From Methylophilaceae bacterium (GTDB lineage Bacteria; Pseudomonadota; Gammaproteobacteria; Burkholderiales; Methylophilaceae): DNA of 64,000 bases. The stretch covers positions 1-64,000 of the forward strand of contig JAPKBG010000008.1 of assembly GCA_028823485.1 (NCBI GenBank). Reading direction: 5' to 3'. Both the position numbers and the translations under genes were made by a program. The stretch's first letter is position 1. The number at the start of each line of letters is the position of its first letter. A model generated the notes under the pieces. That model made no database searches. It had not been told where the DNA came from and saw only the letters and a program-made list of their open reading frames with translations. Of this stretch, positions 18,727 through 28,247 are shown one piece after another.

Positions 18727-20394
18727 TTAAGACAGCCCTGTAATAATCCCTGCATTATTGACGTCTATATGCTCACTAGCAGGTGCTTTAGGTAAGCCTG
18801 GCATGGTCATAATGTTGCCGCACAGTGCCACGATAAAGCCAGCACCACGTGATAAGCGCAAAGCTTTCACCGCTAGCGTGTGTCCTGTTGGCGCATTACG
18901 TAGTTTCGCATCGGATGAAAACGAATACTGCGTTTTAGCAATACAAATGGGTAAGTGCTGATAATCAACACTTAATGCATCTAATTGTCGTTGTGCCTCA
19001 TCACTGAGCTCAACACCAGCAGCACCGTATAGCTTGGTTGCGATGGTTTCTAGCTTCGTTAGCAATGACGCGTCATTGGGATAAAGCAGTTTAAATTGAG
19101 ATTGTTTTTGTTCGATACTAGCTACTACCTGATACGCCAAATCAGTCGCGCCTGCGCCACCTTCTGCCCAGTGCTTACAAACGACAACTTTACATCCCAA
19201 TGGTGAGACCGCTTTTTCTAAAGCACCAACTTCTGCTGGCGTATCGTTCGTAAAGTGGTTAATCGCCACAATCACCTGCATGCCAAAATGTTCATGTAAA
19301 TTATTAATGTGTCTTTTCAAATTATTGATTCCATTGTTTAAACAATCAATACTTTCATGATTCAACTTATCCAACTCTACACCGCCGTGATACTTTAACG
19401 CTCTAACTGTGGCAACCAGTACGACAACATCGGGTTGCAAGCCAGCTTGGCGGCACTTAATATCAAAGAACTTTTCAGCGCCTAAATCAGCGCCAAAACC
19501 TGCTTCAGTTACAACATAGTCCGCTAATTTAAGCGCAGCCTTAGTTGCCACGACAGAATTGCAGCCGTGCGCGATATTGGCAAAAGGCCCGCCATGAATC
19601 ACTGCGAGGTTACCCTCTAAAGTCTGCACCAAATTCGGCTGAAATGCATCTTTGAGTAAAGCCGTCATCGCTCCTTCTGCTTGAATATCACTGGCAAAAA
19701 CCGCTTTGCCTGACTGGCTGGTCGCAATTTGAATCTGCCCTAAACGGTTTTTTAAATCATCCAAACTTTCCGCCAAACAGAAAATCGCCATCACTTCACT
19801 AGCAACCGTAATATCAAAACCAGTATCAGTTTCATGGCGTATTTGGTTTAAGTGAGCTTTGCGTAAGGCTCTATCATTCATATCAACACAGCGGCGCCAT
19901 GTAACGGATGGGATGTCGATATCAAGCCCATTACCATGGTAGATATGATTATCGATTAATGCCGCTAATAAGTTGTTCGCCGCACCAATTGCGTGAAAGT
20001 CACCCGTAAAATGTAGATTGATGTTTTCCATTGGTACGACTTGCGCATAACCACCACCTGTCGCCCCACCTTTCATGCCAAAAACAGGCCCCAAAGATGG
20101 CTCGCGAATACAAACCATAGCCTTCTTGCCGATATAATTTAAGGCGTCAGTTAACCCAACCGTGGTGGTGGTTTTGCCCTCGCCTGCTGGTGTTGGGCTA
20201 ATGGCAGTCACTAAAATAAGTTTGCCATTGAGCTTGTTTTGCAATTGGCTTAAGCCTGCATAGCTGAGCTTGGCAATATGGTGGCCATGAGGAATTAAAT
20301 CGGCATCAGCAAAGCCAATTGACTTTGCAATTGTTTGAATAGGCTTTAGCTCGGCTGCCTGTGCTATTTCAATATCACTCAACATATTTTTCAT
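18727..20394 (-). CDS. fhs: Formate--tetrahydrofolate ligase
   Basis: A 555-residue enzyme of full family length. The P-loop-like TPAGEGKTT is at residues 68-76, followed by [21 protein letters not shown] and [10 protein letters not shown], all diagnostic. It uses ATP to join formate to tetrahydrofolate, giving 10-formyl-THF. In methylotrophs it links formate to assimilatory C1 units. It heads a small minus-strand group with yigZ and the AI-2E family gene. A second in-frame ATG three codons in is also possible as start. Confidence 0.95.
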   Translation of the reverse strand: MKNMLSDIEIAQAAELKPIQTIAKSIGFADADLIPHGHHIAKLSYAGLSQLQNKLNGKLILVTAISPTPAGEGKTTTTVGLTDALNYIGKKAMVCIREPSLGPVFGMKGGATGGGYAQVVPMENINLHFTGDFHAIGAANNLLAALIDNHIYHGNGLDIDIPSVTWRRCVDMNDRALRKAHLNQIRHETDTGFDITVASEVMAIFCLAESLDDLKNRLGQIQIATSQSGKAVFASDIQAEGAMTALLKDAFQPNLVQTLEGNLAVIHGGPFANIAHGCNSVVATKAALKLADYVVTEAGFGADLGAEKFFDIKCRQAGLQPDVVVLVATVRALKYHGGVELDKLNHESIDCLNNGINNLKRHINNLHEHFGMQVIVAINHFTNDTPAEVGALEKAVSPLGCKVVVCKHWAEGGAGATDLAYQVVASIEQKQSQFKLLYPNDASLLTKLETIATKLYGAAGVELSDEAQRQLDALSVDYQHLPICIAKTQYSFSSDAKLRNAPTGHTLAVKALRLSRGAGFIVALCGNIMTMPGLPKAPASEHIDVNNAGIITGLS

Positions 20395-20494
20395 CTGAAA
20401 CCTTTAAATATTTAAAACTATAGTACGTCTAAGCCATCACCTGAGGCAAATATACTGCTGCAATGCTACGCGTTTTTTGCATAGATTAAGAAAT

Positions 20495-20800
20495 CTAGCG
20501 TTTACCCAAAATAGTACCCAGCAGTTCAACCTGCCCTTTTACTTTTTTATTCCCATCTGCTGGGTGGCTCATGCCAGATAAATCACCCTTCACATCCGCC
20601 ATAAACACCGGCCACACCCGCTTAAGAAAGTCCTTCTGCTAGCCATTAGTAGCGTGACGGTTTTACCTGTACCTGATACACTTGCAATCAAGCCGTGGCG
20701 ATTGGCCATTCTGGATAGTAAAAAGGTACTGTTTTCTAGACCTTTGGATTGTAAGTTCTTAGCAATTAAAATCGATTCCACCATCAATGAAGGTGTCTTT
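20495..20800 (-). pseudogene. HerA-like/DUF853 ATPase gene fragment
   Basis: The minus strand reads ESILIAKNLQSKGL, then LLSRMANRHGLIASVSGTGK and TVTLLMASR, which is the N-terminal and Walker A part of a DUF853 (YjgR-type) ATPase. A short internal loss and frameshift follow. A second frame then gives VWPVFMADVKGDLSGMSHPA and ends VELLGTILGKR with a stop at 20495. Only about 100 codons of a protein normally near 500 residues survive. The frameshift, loss of the ATPase core and abrupt end make it a remnant. Confidence 0.8.
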
Positions 20801-20866
20801 CCGTTGTCCGGAATCGTCTATCATACCTAAAACAGGTTCTCTTGTTTTTGTAATCTGCTCACTAAT

Positions 20867-21217
20867 TTACTGCTCTGTTTTTGCATCAGCCGCCATTTGC
20901 TCCCAATTTTGTTCCCAGGCGTTGTATAACAGCTGGCTTTCTTGTTTTGCAGCGGGTTTAAGTAAGTGACTTAAATCACTCATCATTGTGACGTGCTTCC
21001 AGCCTTCGATTGGATTGCCGCGTGATGAATCACTTGTAAAGTGTGCGTAATTCACAATCGTTTGTAACTCGCCTAAGTTTTTAAGTACTTCAAATGCGGC
21101 AATCCGCATATTTTGATTCACTTCATTTTGGTTTGCTTTCCATGAGTTATAACTTAAACCTACAAGCGCTGTGATTAAAATCACGACCGCCACACTATGC
21201 TTTAGCAAGGATTTCAC
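20867..21217 (-). CDS. Small membrane-anchored protein of unknown function
   Basis: A 116-residue protein with one N-terminal hydrophobic helix (residues 8-24, SVAVVILITALVGLSYN) followed by a helical, polar domain probably in the periplasm. It contains RIAAFEVLKNLGELQTIVNYAHFTSD and is rich in Gln and Asn. I do not recognise the family. It sits between the HerA remnant and the DUF302 lipoprotein on the same strand, 38 bases after the latter. The plausible start and clean composition favour a real gene. Confidence 0.6.
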   Translation of the reverse strand: MKSLLKHSVAVVILITALVGLSYNSWKANQNEVNQNMRIAAFEVLKNLGELQTIVNYAHFTSDSSRGNPIEGWKHVTMMSDLSHLLKPAAKQESQLLYNAWEQNWEQMAADAKTEQ

Positions 21218-21255
21218 CCATTACCGCTCAAAAAACGTCGCTGCCTGTTTAGCCA

Positions 21256-21816
21256 TTAAAAATCACCTTCGCTAGCGCGGTCTATTAACTGAATTAAGGC
21301 ATCCTCTAATTCCTGAGCTGATTGTTGAGCACGTTTAGTTGGGTTTTTAATGCTTTTTAAATCATACGTTGGCCTATCTAAGCCAATGAATAATTTGAGT
21401 TGTTTATTAGCGTCAGGCTTTTCATAAATCGCAATGCGACATGGCGTAAATACGAGAAACTCAGGATGATCGAGTATGATTTCTGTCCCCATACTTAAGT
21501 TACAAAAAGAACGGACTTCTTTAATGCCTTGTGGGTCAATGCCGCGCAGCTTCATGTGTTCACCAATGGGAAAGTTGGCGGGATTCACGAAATTCATGCC
21601 TTCCGAGATGCTTTTCAAACTACCCACCACGTCTTGATAACTCACGCCATCTTGCACAGCCACTTCGTATAAGGCGCTGTTAGAGTCTATACCATTGTTA
21701 GCACTGGTCGATTCAGTGCTGATGGCCTTGGCGCCAGATTCAGTGTCGTGAGTTTGGTTGTTATCACATCCAATAACAGTAAGCGCAAACAGTGCAATAA
21801 AACAGTTTCGAAACAT
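21256..21816 (-). CDS. DUF302 domain lipoprotein
   Basis: A roughly 186-residue protein. The start at 21816 is chosen because AGAAGG lies just upstream and the protein then begins MFRNCFIALFALTVIGCDN, a lipoprotein signal with lipobox cysteine; an earlier ATG at 21846 would add ten residues before the signal. From about residue 45 a DUF302 domain follows (LYEVAVQDGVSYQDVVGSLK ... CRIAIYEK). DUF302 function is undefined. It is likely anchored in the outer or inner membrane. Confidence 0.75.
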   Translation of the reverse strand: MFRNCFIALFALTVIGCDNNQTHDTESGAKAISTESTSANNGIDSNSALYEVAVQDGVSYQDVVGSLKSISEGMNFVNPANFPIGEHMKLRGIDPQGIKEVRSFCNLSMGTEIILDHPEFLVFTPCRIAIYEKPDANKQLKLFIGLDRPTYDLKSIKNPTKRAQQSAQELEDALIQLIDRASEGDF

Positions 21817-21847
21817 ATTGCCTTCTCTCAGAAAATAGGTATTCATT

Positions 21848-22774
21848 CTAACGCGTTATCTTAAATACTTCATCTATTGCTGCACGATCAAACTTTGGCG
21901 ACAACATGCCAATAAAGTCATAGAGATAGCCGCGCATAAAAGTATCTTTCCGTATGCCTAGATGCGTTGTGCTTTGTGGAAATAAGTGGCTGCAATCAAG
22001 ACAAACCAAGCCCTCGTCTCGCTTTTCATCAAAAGCCATATTGGCAATCAAACCAATACCCAAGCCTAAATTAACGTATGTTTTAATCACGTCAGCATCA
22101 ATGGCTGTCAGCACCACATTGGGCGTGACGCCCGCATCATGAAAAACTTTCGAGACGGTGGTACTGCCTGTAAAAGCAAAATCATAAGTTATCAATGGAT
22201 GGTCAGCGATATCTTGCAATGTGAGTAATAGCTGTTTCTCCAAATTATGGCCTTTTGGTACAACAACGCTACGATTCCACTCATAGCAAGGCAGGCAGAT
22301 TAAACGTTCCTCTTGTCCAATCGACTCAGTGGCAATGCCAACATCAGCTTCCCCTGTTGCCACCCAATCAGTCACTTGCGTTGGGTTGCCTTGGTGAATA
22401 TTAAGCTTCACTTGCGGGTAAGTTTGCATAAACTGCTGAATAGCCCCAGGCAATTTATAACGTGCCTGAGTATGCGTCGTCGCAATCGTTAACATACCTG
22501 ATGCATCCTTGCTAAATTCATCGCCGACGCGTTTGATATTATCTAACTCAAATATCACGCTAGCCGCTAGCTTCAGAATCTTTTTACCAGGCTCTGTGAT
22601 ACCCGTCAGCCGCTTACCATTACGCTGAAATATTTGTAGCTTCAGCTCTTCTTCCAGCAACTGAATTTGCTTGCTCACGCCGGGTTGCGAAGTATGCAAA
22701 GCCTCCGCAGCAGCTGAGACACTAAACCCTTGTCGTGCCACTTCGTGTATATATTTTAGCTGGTGTAATTTCAT
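21848..22774 (-). CDS. cysB: LysR-type regulator CysB
   Basis: A 308-residue LysR-family regulator: winged helix-turn-helix at the N-terminus (VARQGFSVSAAAEALHTSQP), linker helix, then a periplasmic-binding-like effector domain. MKLHQLKYIHEVARQG and the TTHTQARYKLP segment are typical of CysB/Cbl, whose effector is N-acetylserine or O-acetylserine. It is divergently oriented from the sulfate assimilation genes, with a 199-base very AT-rich gap that probably holds its operator. That it activates the downstream cluster is inferred from family and placement. Confidence 0.92.
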   Translation of the reverse strand: MKLHQLKYIHEVARQGFSVSAAAEALHTSQPGVSKQIQLLEEELKLQIFQRNGKRLTGITEPGKKILKLAASVIFELDNIKRVGDEFSKDASGMLTIATTHTQARYKLPGAIQQFMQTYPQVKLNIHQGNPTQVTDWVATGEADVGIATESIGQEERLICLPCYEWNRSVVVPKGHNLEKQLLLTLQDIADHPLITYDFAFTGSTTVSKVFHDAGVTPNVVLTAIDADVIKTYVNLGLGIGLIANMAFDEKRDEGLVCLDCSHLFPQSTTHLGIRKDTFMRGYLYDFIGMLSPKFDRAAIDEVFKITR

Positions 22775-22973
22775 AGATTATTTAAGCGTAATGTTTTAAA
22801 AATGCCTTCTTTAAATAAGATAGGGATTCTATATAATAAAATAACATAATTAAATAATAAAACAATATTAAATGGTTATATAAAAAACTGCTATATTACG
22901 CCCCTGTAAGAAATTGCATCTAACGTAATAGCTTTTACATTAAAAACTCGAATTAAATAGCGCATAAGTAAGT
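22775..22973. promoter_or_regulatory. Divergent AT-rich control region between cysB and the TauE/SafE gene
   Basis: The 199-base gap is almost free of G and C between about 22790 and 22890. A TATATT hexamer at 22892-22897 could be the -10 element for the plus-strand permease, although no convincing -35 is seen. AT-rich divergent regions of this kind are usual CysB targets. No individual CysB site could be defined. Confidence 0.4.
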
Positions 22974-23822
22974 ATGGATATTTTTCACATTTTAGCTGGT
23001 TTCATTGTCGGGCTGCTTGTCGGCCTTACAGGCGTGGGCGGCGGTTCTTTAATGACGCCTATATTACTGATTTTCTTTAACCAACCTGCCGCTGTTGCCG
23101 TTGGGACTGACTTACTGTATGCAGCTATTACTAAATCTGCGGGCATTTTTGCGCATGGTAAGCTTGGCAATATTGACTGGCGCATCGTTAGACTACTGGC
23201 TTTTGGTAGCATTCCGGCCTCCATCCTCACTACTGTCCTACTTGGCAATATGAATATCGCCTCAGAAAGCGTCGTGGCAACCATTAAGTTTTGGCTAGGC
23301 ATTGCGCTAATGCTAACCGCGCTCTCTGTTATCTTTCGCAAACAGCTGGCCAGCCTTTCTAAAAGCAGGCATTGGGTAAACACAAAAAACGCACCAACAC
23401 TCACTGTGTTGCTAGGTACTGCTCTAGGCTCTTTGGTCACGTTGACCTCAGTTGGTGCTGGCGCATTAGGTGTCACTGCTTTATTGATTCTTTATCCGAA
23501 AGTATCGATTACTAAAATTATTGGCACTGATGTCGCGCATGCGGTACCGCTTACATTAGTTGCGGGGTTAGGTCATGTCAGCTTAGGTACGGTTGATTAT
23601 TCACTGTTAGGTACTTTGCTGATTGGCTCAATTCCTGGCATTTGGATTGGCAGCCACTTAAGCGCAAAAGTCGCTGAACATTGGATTCGATTATTACTGG
23701 CATTGATATTAGTCTACGTAGGCCAAAAACTGGCATTTCCAGAAATGAATGTTGTTATTGGACTCGCTTTTCTTGTACTCATCATTGGATTAAAGCAGAT
23801 CAAGCATCGAAAAGCGTCATAA
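22974..23822 (+). CDS. TauE/SafE (TSUP) family permease, probable sulfur-anion transporter
   Basis: A 282-residue membrane protein with two related halves. The first contains GLLVGLTGVGGGSLMTPIL and the second LGSLVTLTSVGAGALGVTALL, the internal-duplication signature of TSUP permeases, each followed by further hydrophobic helices. Family members move sulfite, sulfoacetate and other organic or sulfur anions. Its place between cysB and cysI suggests sulfite or sulfate handling in sulfur assimilation; direction and substrate are inferred. Confidence 0.85.
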   Translation: MDIFHILAGFIVGLLVGLTGVGGGSLMTPILLIFFNQPAAVAVGTDLLYAAITKSAGIFAHGKLGNIDWRIVRLLAFGSIPASILTTVLLGNMNIASESVVATIKFWLGIALMLTALSVIFRKQLASLSKSRHWVNTKNAPTLTVLLGTALGSLVTLTSVGAGALGVTALLILYPKVSITKIIGTDVAHAVPLTLVAGLGHVSLGTVDYSLLGTLLIGSIPGIWIGSHLSAKVAEHWIRLLLALILVYVGQKLAFPEMNVVIGLAFLVLIIGLKQIKHRKAS

Positions 23823-23895
23823 AAAACCAAGTAAGGTCTTATTAAATAAGGCAATTTAGATTAAAATAGAGGGCTAACTTAAGTTAGCAAAACAC

Positions 23896-25560
23896 ATGTA
23901 TAAATACGACAAAATTGACCAACAACTCGTTAACGAACGCGTCGCCCAATATCGCGACCAAACGCGCCGTTATTTAGCTGGCGAATTAACGGAAGACGAT
24001 TTCCGCCCTATCCGTTTACAAAACGGCTTATATATCCAACGTTTAGCACCAATGCTACGTATTGCTGTGCCCTACGGCTTACTTTCTAGTACGCAAATGC
24101 ACAAGTTAGGCGATATCGCTAAAAAATACGATAAAGACTACGGTCACTTTAGTACACGTCAGAACTTACAGTTAAACTGGCCAAAACTAGAAGACGTGCC
24201 TGATATCTTAGAAGAGCTTGCAACCGTTGAGATGCATGCAATTCAAACGTCAGGTAACTGTATTCGCAACATTACGACTGACCAGTTTGCTGGTATTGCA
24301 CCGGATGAAGTTTTTGATCCACGTGCCATGGCTGAAATCATGCGTCAATGGAGTACATTCCATCCTGAGTTCGCTTTGTTACCACGTAAATTCAAAATTG
24401 CGGTTTCTGGTACTAAAGACGACCGTGCTGTTGTGCAAATGCATGACATAGGTATGGAATTCTTTAAAAACGAAAACGACAAAATCCGCATTAAAATGTG
24501 GGTTGGTGGTGGTTTAGGTCGTACACCTATCTTAGGTTCTGTGATTCATGAGAACCTAGAGTGGCAGCATGCGATTAGCTACGCTGAAGCGATTATCCGT
24601 ACGTACAACATTCATGGCCGTCGCGATAATTCATATAAAGCGCGTATTAAGATTTTAGTAAAAGCGATGGGCATTGAAGCGTTTAAAGCACAAGTTGAAG
24701 AAGAATGGTCGCACTTGAAAGATGGCCCACTAACCATCACACAAGCAGAATTTGATCGTGTGTCTGCTTACTTCGAGCCGATGGCTTATGAAACATTGCC
24801 AACGAGTGATGCTAGCTTTGATACGAACCTTGCGAGTAACCCTGCCTTTACTTCATGGGTAAAACGTTGTGTGCATGCACACAAAACAGATGGCTACCGT
24901 GCAGTGACATTGTCACTGAAAACACATGGCGAAGCGCCTGGTGATGCATCTAGTGCGCAAATGCACACGACTGCTGACTTAGCTGATGCTTATAGCTTTG
25001 GTGAGTTACGTGTTTCACATCAACAAAACTTGATTTTGGCAGATGTGAAATTAAGCAACTTATTTACTGTTTGGGAAAAAGCCCGCGCAGCTGGTTTAGC
25101 AACAGCGAATATTGGCTTGTTGACTGACATGATTTGCTGCCCAGGCGGTGATTTCTGTAACTTGGCTAATGCAAAAAGCTTACCGATTGCTAAATCAATC
25201 CAAGCGCAATTTGATAACTTAGATTACTTGCACGACATTGGTGAGATTGAAATCAACATCTCAGGCTGTATGAATGGATGTGGTCACCATAGCGTTGGTC
25301 ACATCGGCATTTTGGGTGTCGATAAAGATGATGAAGAGTGGTACCAAGTCTCTATTGGTGGCAAAAAAGGTAACGACTCTAGCTTAGGTAAAGTCATTGG
25401 ACGTTCTTTCGCCGCTGATGAGATGCCAGCAGTGATTCAAAAGCTCATTGATACCTATATCAATGAGCGTACGGATGAAGAGCAATTTATTGATACGGTT
25501 CGCCGTGTTGGTGCTGACCCGTTCAAAGCCAATGTTTACGCAGAGAAGGAGTCTGCATGA
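23896..25560 (+). CDS. cysI: Sulfite reductase hemoprotein (CysI-type nitrite/sulfite reductase)
   Basis: A 554-residue siroheme/[4Fe-4S] reductase. The cluster and siroheme ligands are visible as ICCPGGDFCNLANAKS and NISGCMNGCGHHSVGHIG. The N-terminal half has GHFSTRQNLQLNWPKLED and NCIRNITTDQFAG, typical of the sulfite/nitrite reductase repeat. It reduces sulfite to sulfide with six electrons. No cysJ flavoprotein is nearby, so the donor is probably ferredoxin or another reductase. Its stop overlaps the DUF934 gene by 4 nt. Confidence 0.92.
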   Translation: MYKYDKIDQQLVNERVAQYRDQTRRYLAGELTEDDFRPIRLQNGLYIQRLAPMLRIAVPYGLLSSTQMHKLGDIAKKYDKDYGHFSTRQNLQLNWPKLEDVPDILEELATVEMHAIQTSGNCIRNITTDQFAGIAPDEVFDPRAMAEIMRQWSTFHPEFALLPRKFKIAVSGTKDDRAVVQMHDIGMEFFKNENDKIRIKMWVGGGLGRTPILGSVIHENLEWQHAISYAEAIIRTYNIHGRRDNSYKARIKILVKAMGIEAFKAQVEEEWSHLKDGPLTITQAEFDRVSAYFEPMAYETLPTSDASFDTNLASNPAFTSWVKRCVHAHKTDGYRAVTLSLKTHGEAPGDASSAQMHTTADLADAYSFGELRVSHQQNLILADVKLSNLFTVWEKARAAGLATANIGLLTDMICCPGGDFCNLANAKSLPIAKSIQAQFDNLDYLHDIGEIEINISGCMNGCGHHSVGHIGILGVDKDDEEWYQVSIGGKKGNDSSLGKVIGRSFAADEMPAVIQKLIDTYINERTDEEQFIDTVRRVGADPFKANVYAEKESA

Positions 25561-26156
25561 GCCAGTTAATTATCGGCCATAAAATCGCTCAAGACGAATG
25601 GACACGCGTGATACCTCCATTATACGGTGACGAGCCAATCCGTAAGCAAGCTGGTAAAGTTGTGATGTTTAAATTACATGGCGAAGATACTTTCACGCAA
25701 AAACAAATCGATGGCACTGAAATTCCAGCATCAGACAAAATCTTACTGCCCCTCCCTATTTGGTTGGCAAATAAAGAAGCGCTTGCAAGTCGTATGGCTG
25801 CTGGTGAAATTGGTATTGTGCTACAAACGCATGAGCCAATTGAAACGCTAGCTGAAGCATTTGATGATTTAAACAGCTTGCCGGTGATTGCCGTTTACGT
25901 GCAAATCTTTGCAGATGGCCGTAACTTTACTTTAGGCAACTTGTTACGCACGCGTTATGGCTTTAAGAATGAATTACGTGCAGTTGGCGATATCATGTGC
26001 GACCAGTTGTTCTTCTTAAAACGCTCTGGCTTTAACAGCTATCAAATTAAAGAAGGTCGTAATGCAGAAGAAGCGATTGCGAGTTTAAATGACTTTACTG
26101 AGCCTTATCAAAGTGCAACGGATGATGTGCCAGTATGGCGCAGAGTGAGTCGTTAA
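25557..26156 (+). CDS. DUF934 family protein, sulfite reductase-associated
   Basis: A 199-residue protein overlapping cysI by 4 nt and cysH by at least 1 nt. It contains DKILLPLPIWLANKEAL and DGRNFTLGNLLRTRYGFKNELRAVGDIMCDQLFFLKRSGF, the conserved core of DUF934. This family is repeatedly found between cysI and cysH in betaproteobacteria, and a role as an accessory or electron-transfer partner of sulfite reductase has been assumed on that basis. No cofactor motif is visible. Confidence 0.85.
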   Translation: MSQLIIGHKIAQDEWTRVIPPLYGDEPIRKQAGKVVMFKLHGEDTFTQKQIDGTEIPASDKILLPLPIWLANKEALASRMAAGEIGIVLQTHEPIETLAEAFDDLNSLPVIAVYVQIFADGRNFTLGNLLRTRYGFKNELRAVGDIMCDQLFFLKRSGFNSYQIKEGRNAEEAIASLNDFTEPYQSATDDVPVWRRVSR

Positions 26157-26914
26157 TGGATTTAGGCGTCTCTATGCTGAAACCAGCGGCGAATAACCCT
26201 GCAACTACACCAGAGCTAACCGATGCGCTCAAAGCGAGCGTAACGACTAAGCGTGCTGAAGTGCTTGCATTACTCAAAGATGCCGGTGCTGAACTGGGTA
26301 ATATCACTTTTGCAAATAGTTATGGCGCTGAAGACATGGTGCTGACAGATATCATCATGAAGGGAAGTCTCTCAATTGAGATTTTTTCACTGGATACTGG
26401 TCGCCTACCTGCTGAAACATACACGTTAATGGCTGAAGTGGAAAGCAATTACAACACGAAGCCTGTTGTGTTCTTCCCTAAGCATGAAGCAGTTGAAGAT
26501 TATGTGCGTACAAAAGGTATCAACGCTTTTTTCGAAAGCATTGAGCTTCGTAAGGCTTGCTGCTTTATGCGTAAGGTTGAGCCACTCAAGCGTGCATTAA
26601 ATGGCAAACAAGCTTGGATTACCGGCATGCGTGCTGAACAAGCAACATCACGTGCTAGCTTACCGACCCGTGAATTTGACGAAAGTAACAAGTTAGAAAA
26701 ATTCAACCCATTAAGCAGTTGGTCTGAGCAAGAGGTTTGGGCTTACATTCGTATGTTCGATGTGCCTTACAATAAATTGCATGACGCGTTTTACCCAAGC
26801 ATTGGCTGCGGCCCTTGCACAAGGTCAGTTGCCATGGGTGAAGATGTTCGCGCAGGCCGCTGGTGGTGGGAAGACCCTAACAGCAAGGAATGTGGTTTAC
26901 ACGTTAAGAAGTAA
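26156..26914 (+). CDS. cysH: Assimilatory adenylyl-sulfate (APS) reductase, CysH family
   Basis: A 252-residue protein from ATG at 26156, which overlaps the DUF934 stop as TAATG; an ATG at 26135 would add seven residues. Cys135-Cys136 (KACCFMRK) and Cys218-x2-Cys221 (CGPC) are the [4Fe-4S] ligands that distinguish APS reductases from cluster-free PAPS reductases. The C-terminal ECGLH (Cys246) carries the catalytic cysteine. It reduces APS to sulfite. The absence of an APS kinase gene (cysC) here agrees with direct use of APS. Confidence 0.93.
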   Translation: MDLGVSMLKPAANNPATTPELTDALKASVTTKRAEVLALLKDAGAELGNITFANSYGAEDMVLTDIIMKGSLSIEIFSLDTGRLPAETYTLMAEVESNYNTKPVVFFPKHEAVEDYVRTKGINAFFESIELRKACCFMRKVEPLKRALNGKQAWITGMRAEQATSRASLPTREFDESNKLEKFNPLSSWSEQEVWAYIRMFDVPYNKLHDAFYPSIGCGPCTRSVAMGEDVRAGRWWWEDPNSKECGLHVKK

Positions 26915-26931
26915 ACAGTAAGGCCCGCCTA

Positions 26932-27294
26932 ATGAGTAAGCTTGAAAAATTGAATTACGTTGAATCCTCTGTAAAGAGCATTACAGCGGAAAAACGTTTA
27001 TTTGAATCGGTATTCAATTGCTCATTTATCAATTTTGACGAAGCTTATACGACTTTTAAAACAAAGGCCTTGATGGCGGTTTTTTTTCGCATCAGGGCTA
27101 GCATTAACAACACAAAATGGCGCAGCCTTATTAGTGTTTTTACAGTAAGACTCTTGAAGAGACTTACCAAAAGATTGTGAATACTTCTGGCATCATCACG
27201 AAAGATGATTTTTGACTTTCCTGGTGGCAAAAGATTTCATTTTACAGAACCAAGTGGTAATGAATTTGCAGTGTGGTCAAACCCACTAAACTAA
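26932..27294 (+). pseudogene. VOC/glyoxalase family gene, multiply frameshifted
   Basis: ATG at 26932 opens LEKLNYVESSVKSITAEKRL, the start of a vicinal-oxygen-chelate protein. Frame changes then occur near 27065, 27150 and 27210; successive frames give GLDGGFFSHQG, NGAALLVF, TLEETYQKIVNTSGIIT and finally IFDFPGGKRFHFTEPSGNEF to AVWSNPLN and a stop at 27294. All pieces are in the expected order for a protein of about 120 residues. It is decayed yet sits inside an otherwise intact cys operon. Confidence 0.85.
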
Positions 27295-27317
27295 TTAAAT
27301 TTTAAATATTAAAAGAT

Positions 27318-28247
27318 ATGACAACTAAAAAAACGCTCTCTCATTTAGATTGGCTAGAAGCTGAAGCGATTCACATCCTTCGTGAAGTAGCTGGCCAATG
27401 CAGCAACCCTGTATTGCTATTTTCTGGCGGCAAAGATTCTTTATGTATCGTCCGCTTGGCTGAAAAGGCATTCCGTCCTGGTCGCTTCCCCTTCCCTTTA
27501 ATGCACATTGACACTGGCCATAACTACAAAGAAGTATTGGGGTTCCGTGATCGCCGCGTGAAAGACATGGGCGAACGTTTAATCGTGCGTTCATTGGAAG
27601 ACTCTATGGAGCGCGGTACGATTGTACTGAAGCACCCAGATGAGCCGCGTAACAAGCACCAATCAGTAACATTACTTGAAGCCATTGAAGAACATGGTTT
27701 TGATTGCTGCATCGGTGGCGCACGTCGTGATGAAGAAAAAGCACGTGCGAAAGAGCGCATCATGAGTTTCCGTGATGAGTTTGGCCAGTGGGACCCTAAA
27801 AACCAACGCCCTGAGCTTTGGAACTTATATAACGCCCGTTCACACAAAGGTGAAAACATTCGTGCCTTCCCTATCTCAAATTGGACAGAGATGGACGTAT
27901 GGCAATACATCGAACGTGAAAACTTAGAGCTCCCAAGCATTTATTACTCACACGAGCGTGATGTGATCATCCGTAATGGTGACATTATCCCAGCTAACGT
28001 TAAGCTAGCGAATGGCGAAGTGATTAACAAGCCTAAAGATGGTGAAGAAATTGTGAAGAAACAAGTGCGATTTAGAACCGTTGGTGACATCACTTGTACT
28101 GCGCCTGTTTACTCAGATGCAGATACAACCAGCAAAATTGTGATTGAGACAGCAACAACAACGATTACTGAGCGTGGTGCAACCCGCTTGGATGACCAAA
28201 CCTCTGAAGCCAGTATGGAACTACGTAAAAAAGAGGGGTATTTCTAA
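27318..28247 (+). CDS. cysD: Sulfate adenylyltransferase small subunit CysD
   Basis: A 309-residue PAPS-reductase-fold adenylyltransferase. The PP-motif LLFSGGKDSLCIVRLAEKA binds ATP, and GARRDEEKARAKER, FRDEFGQWDPK and the C-terminal VRFRTVGDITCTAPV are CysD hallmarks. With CysN it makes APS from sulfate and ATP. It lies 23 bases after the VOC remnant and overlaps cysN by one base. Length is as expected. Confidence 0.96.
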   Translation: MTTKKTLSHLDWLEAEAIHILREVAGQCSNPVLLFSGGKDSLCIVRLAEKAFRPGRFPFPLMHIDTGHNYKEVLGFRDRRVKDMGERLIVRSLEDSMERGTIVLKHPDEPRNKHQSVTLLEAIEEHGFDCCIGGARRDEEKARAKERIMSFRDEFGQWDPKNQRPELWNLYNARSHKGENIRAFPISNWTEMDVWQYIERENLELPSIYYSHERDVIIRNGDIIPANVKLANGEVINKPKDGEEIVKKQVRFRTVGDITCTAPVYSDADTTSKIVIETATTTITERGATRLDDQTSEASMELRKKEGYF

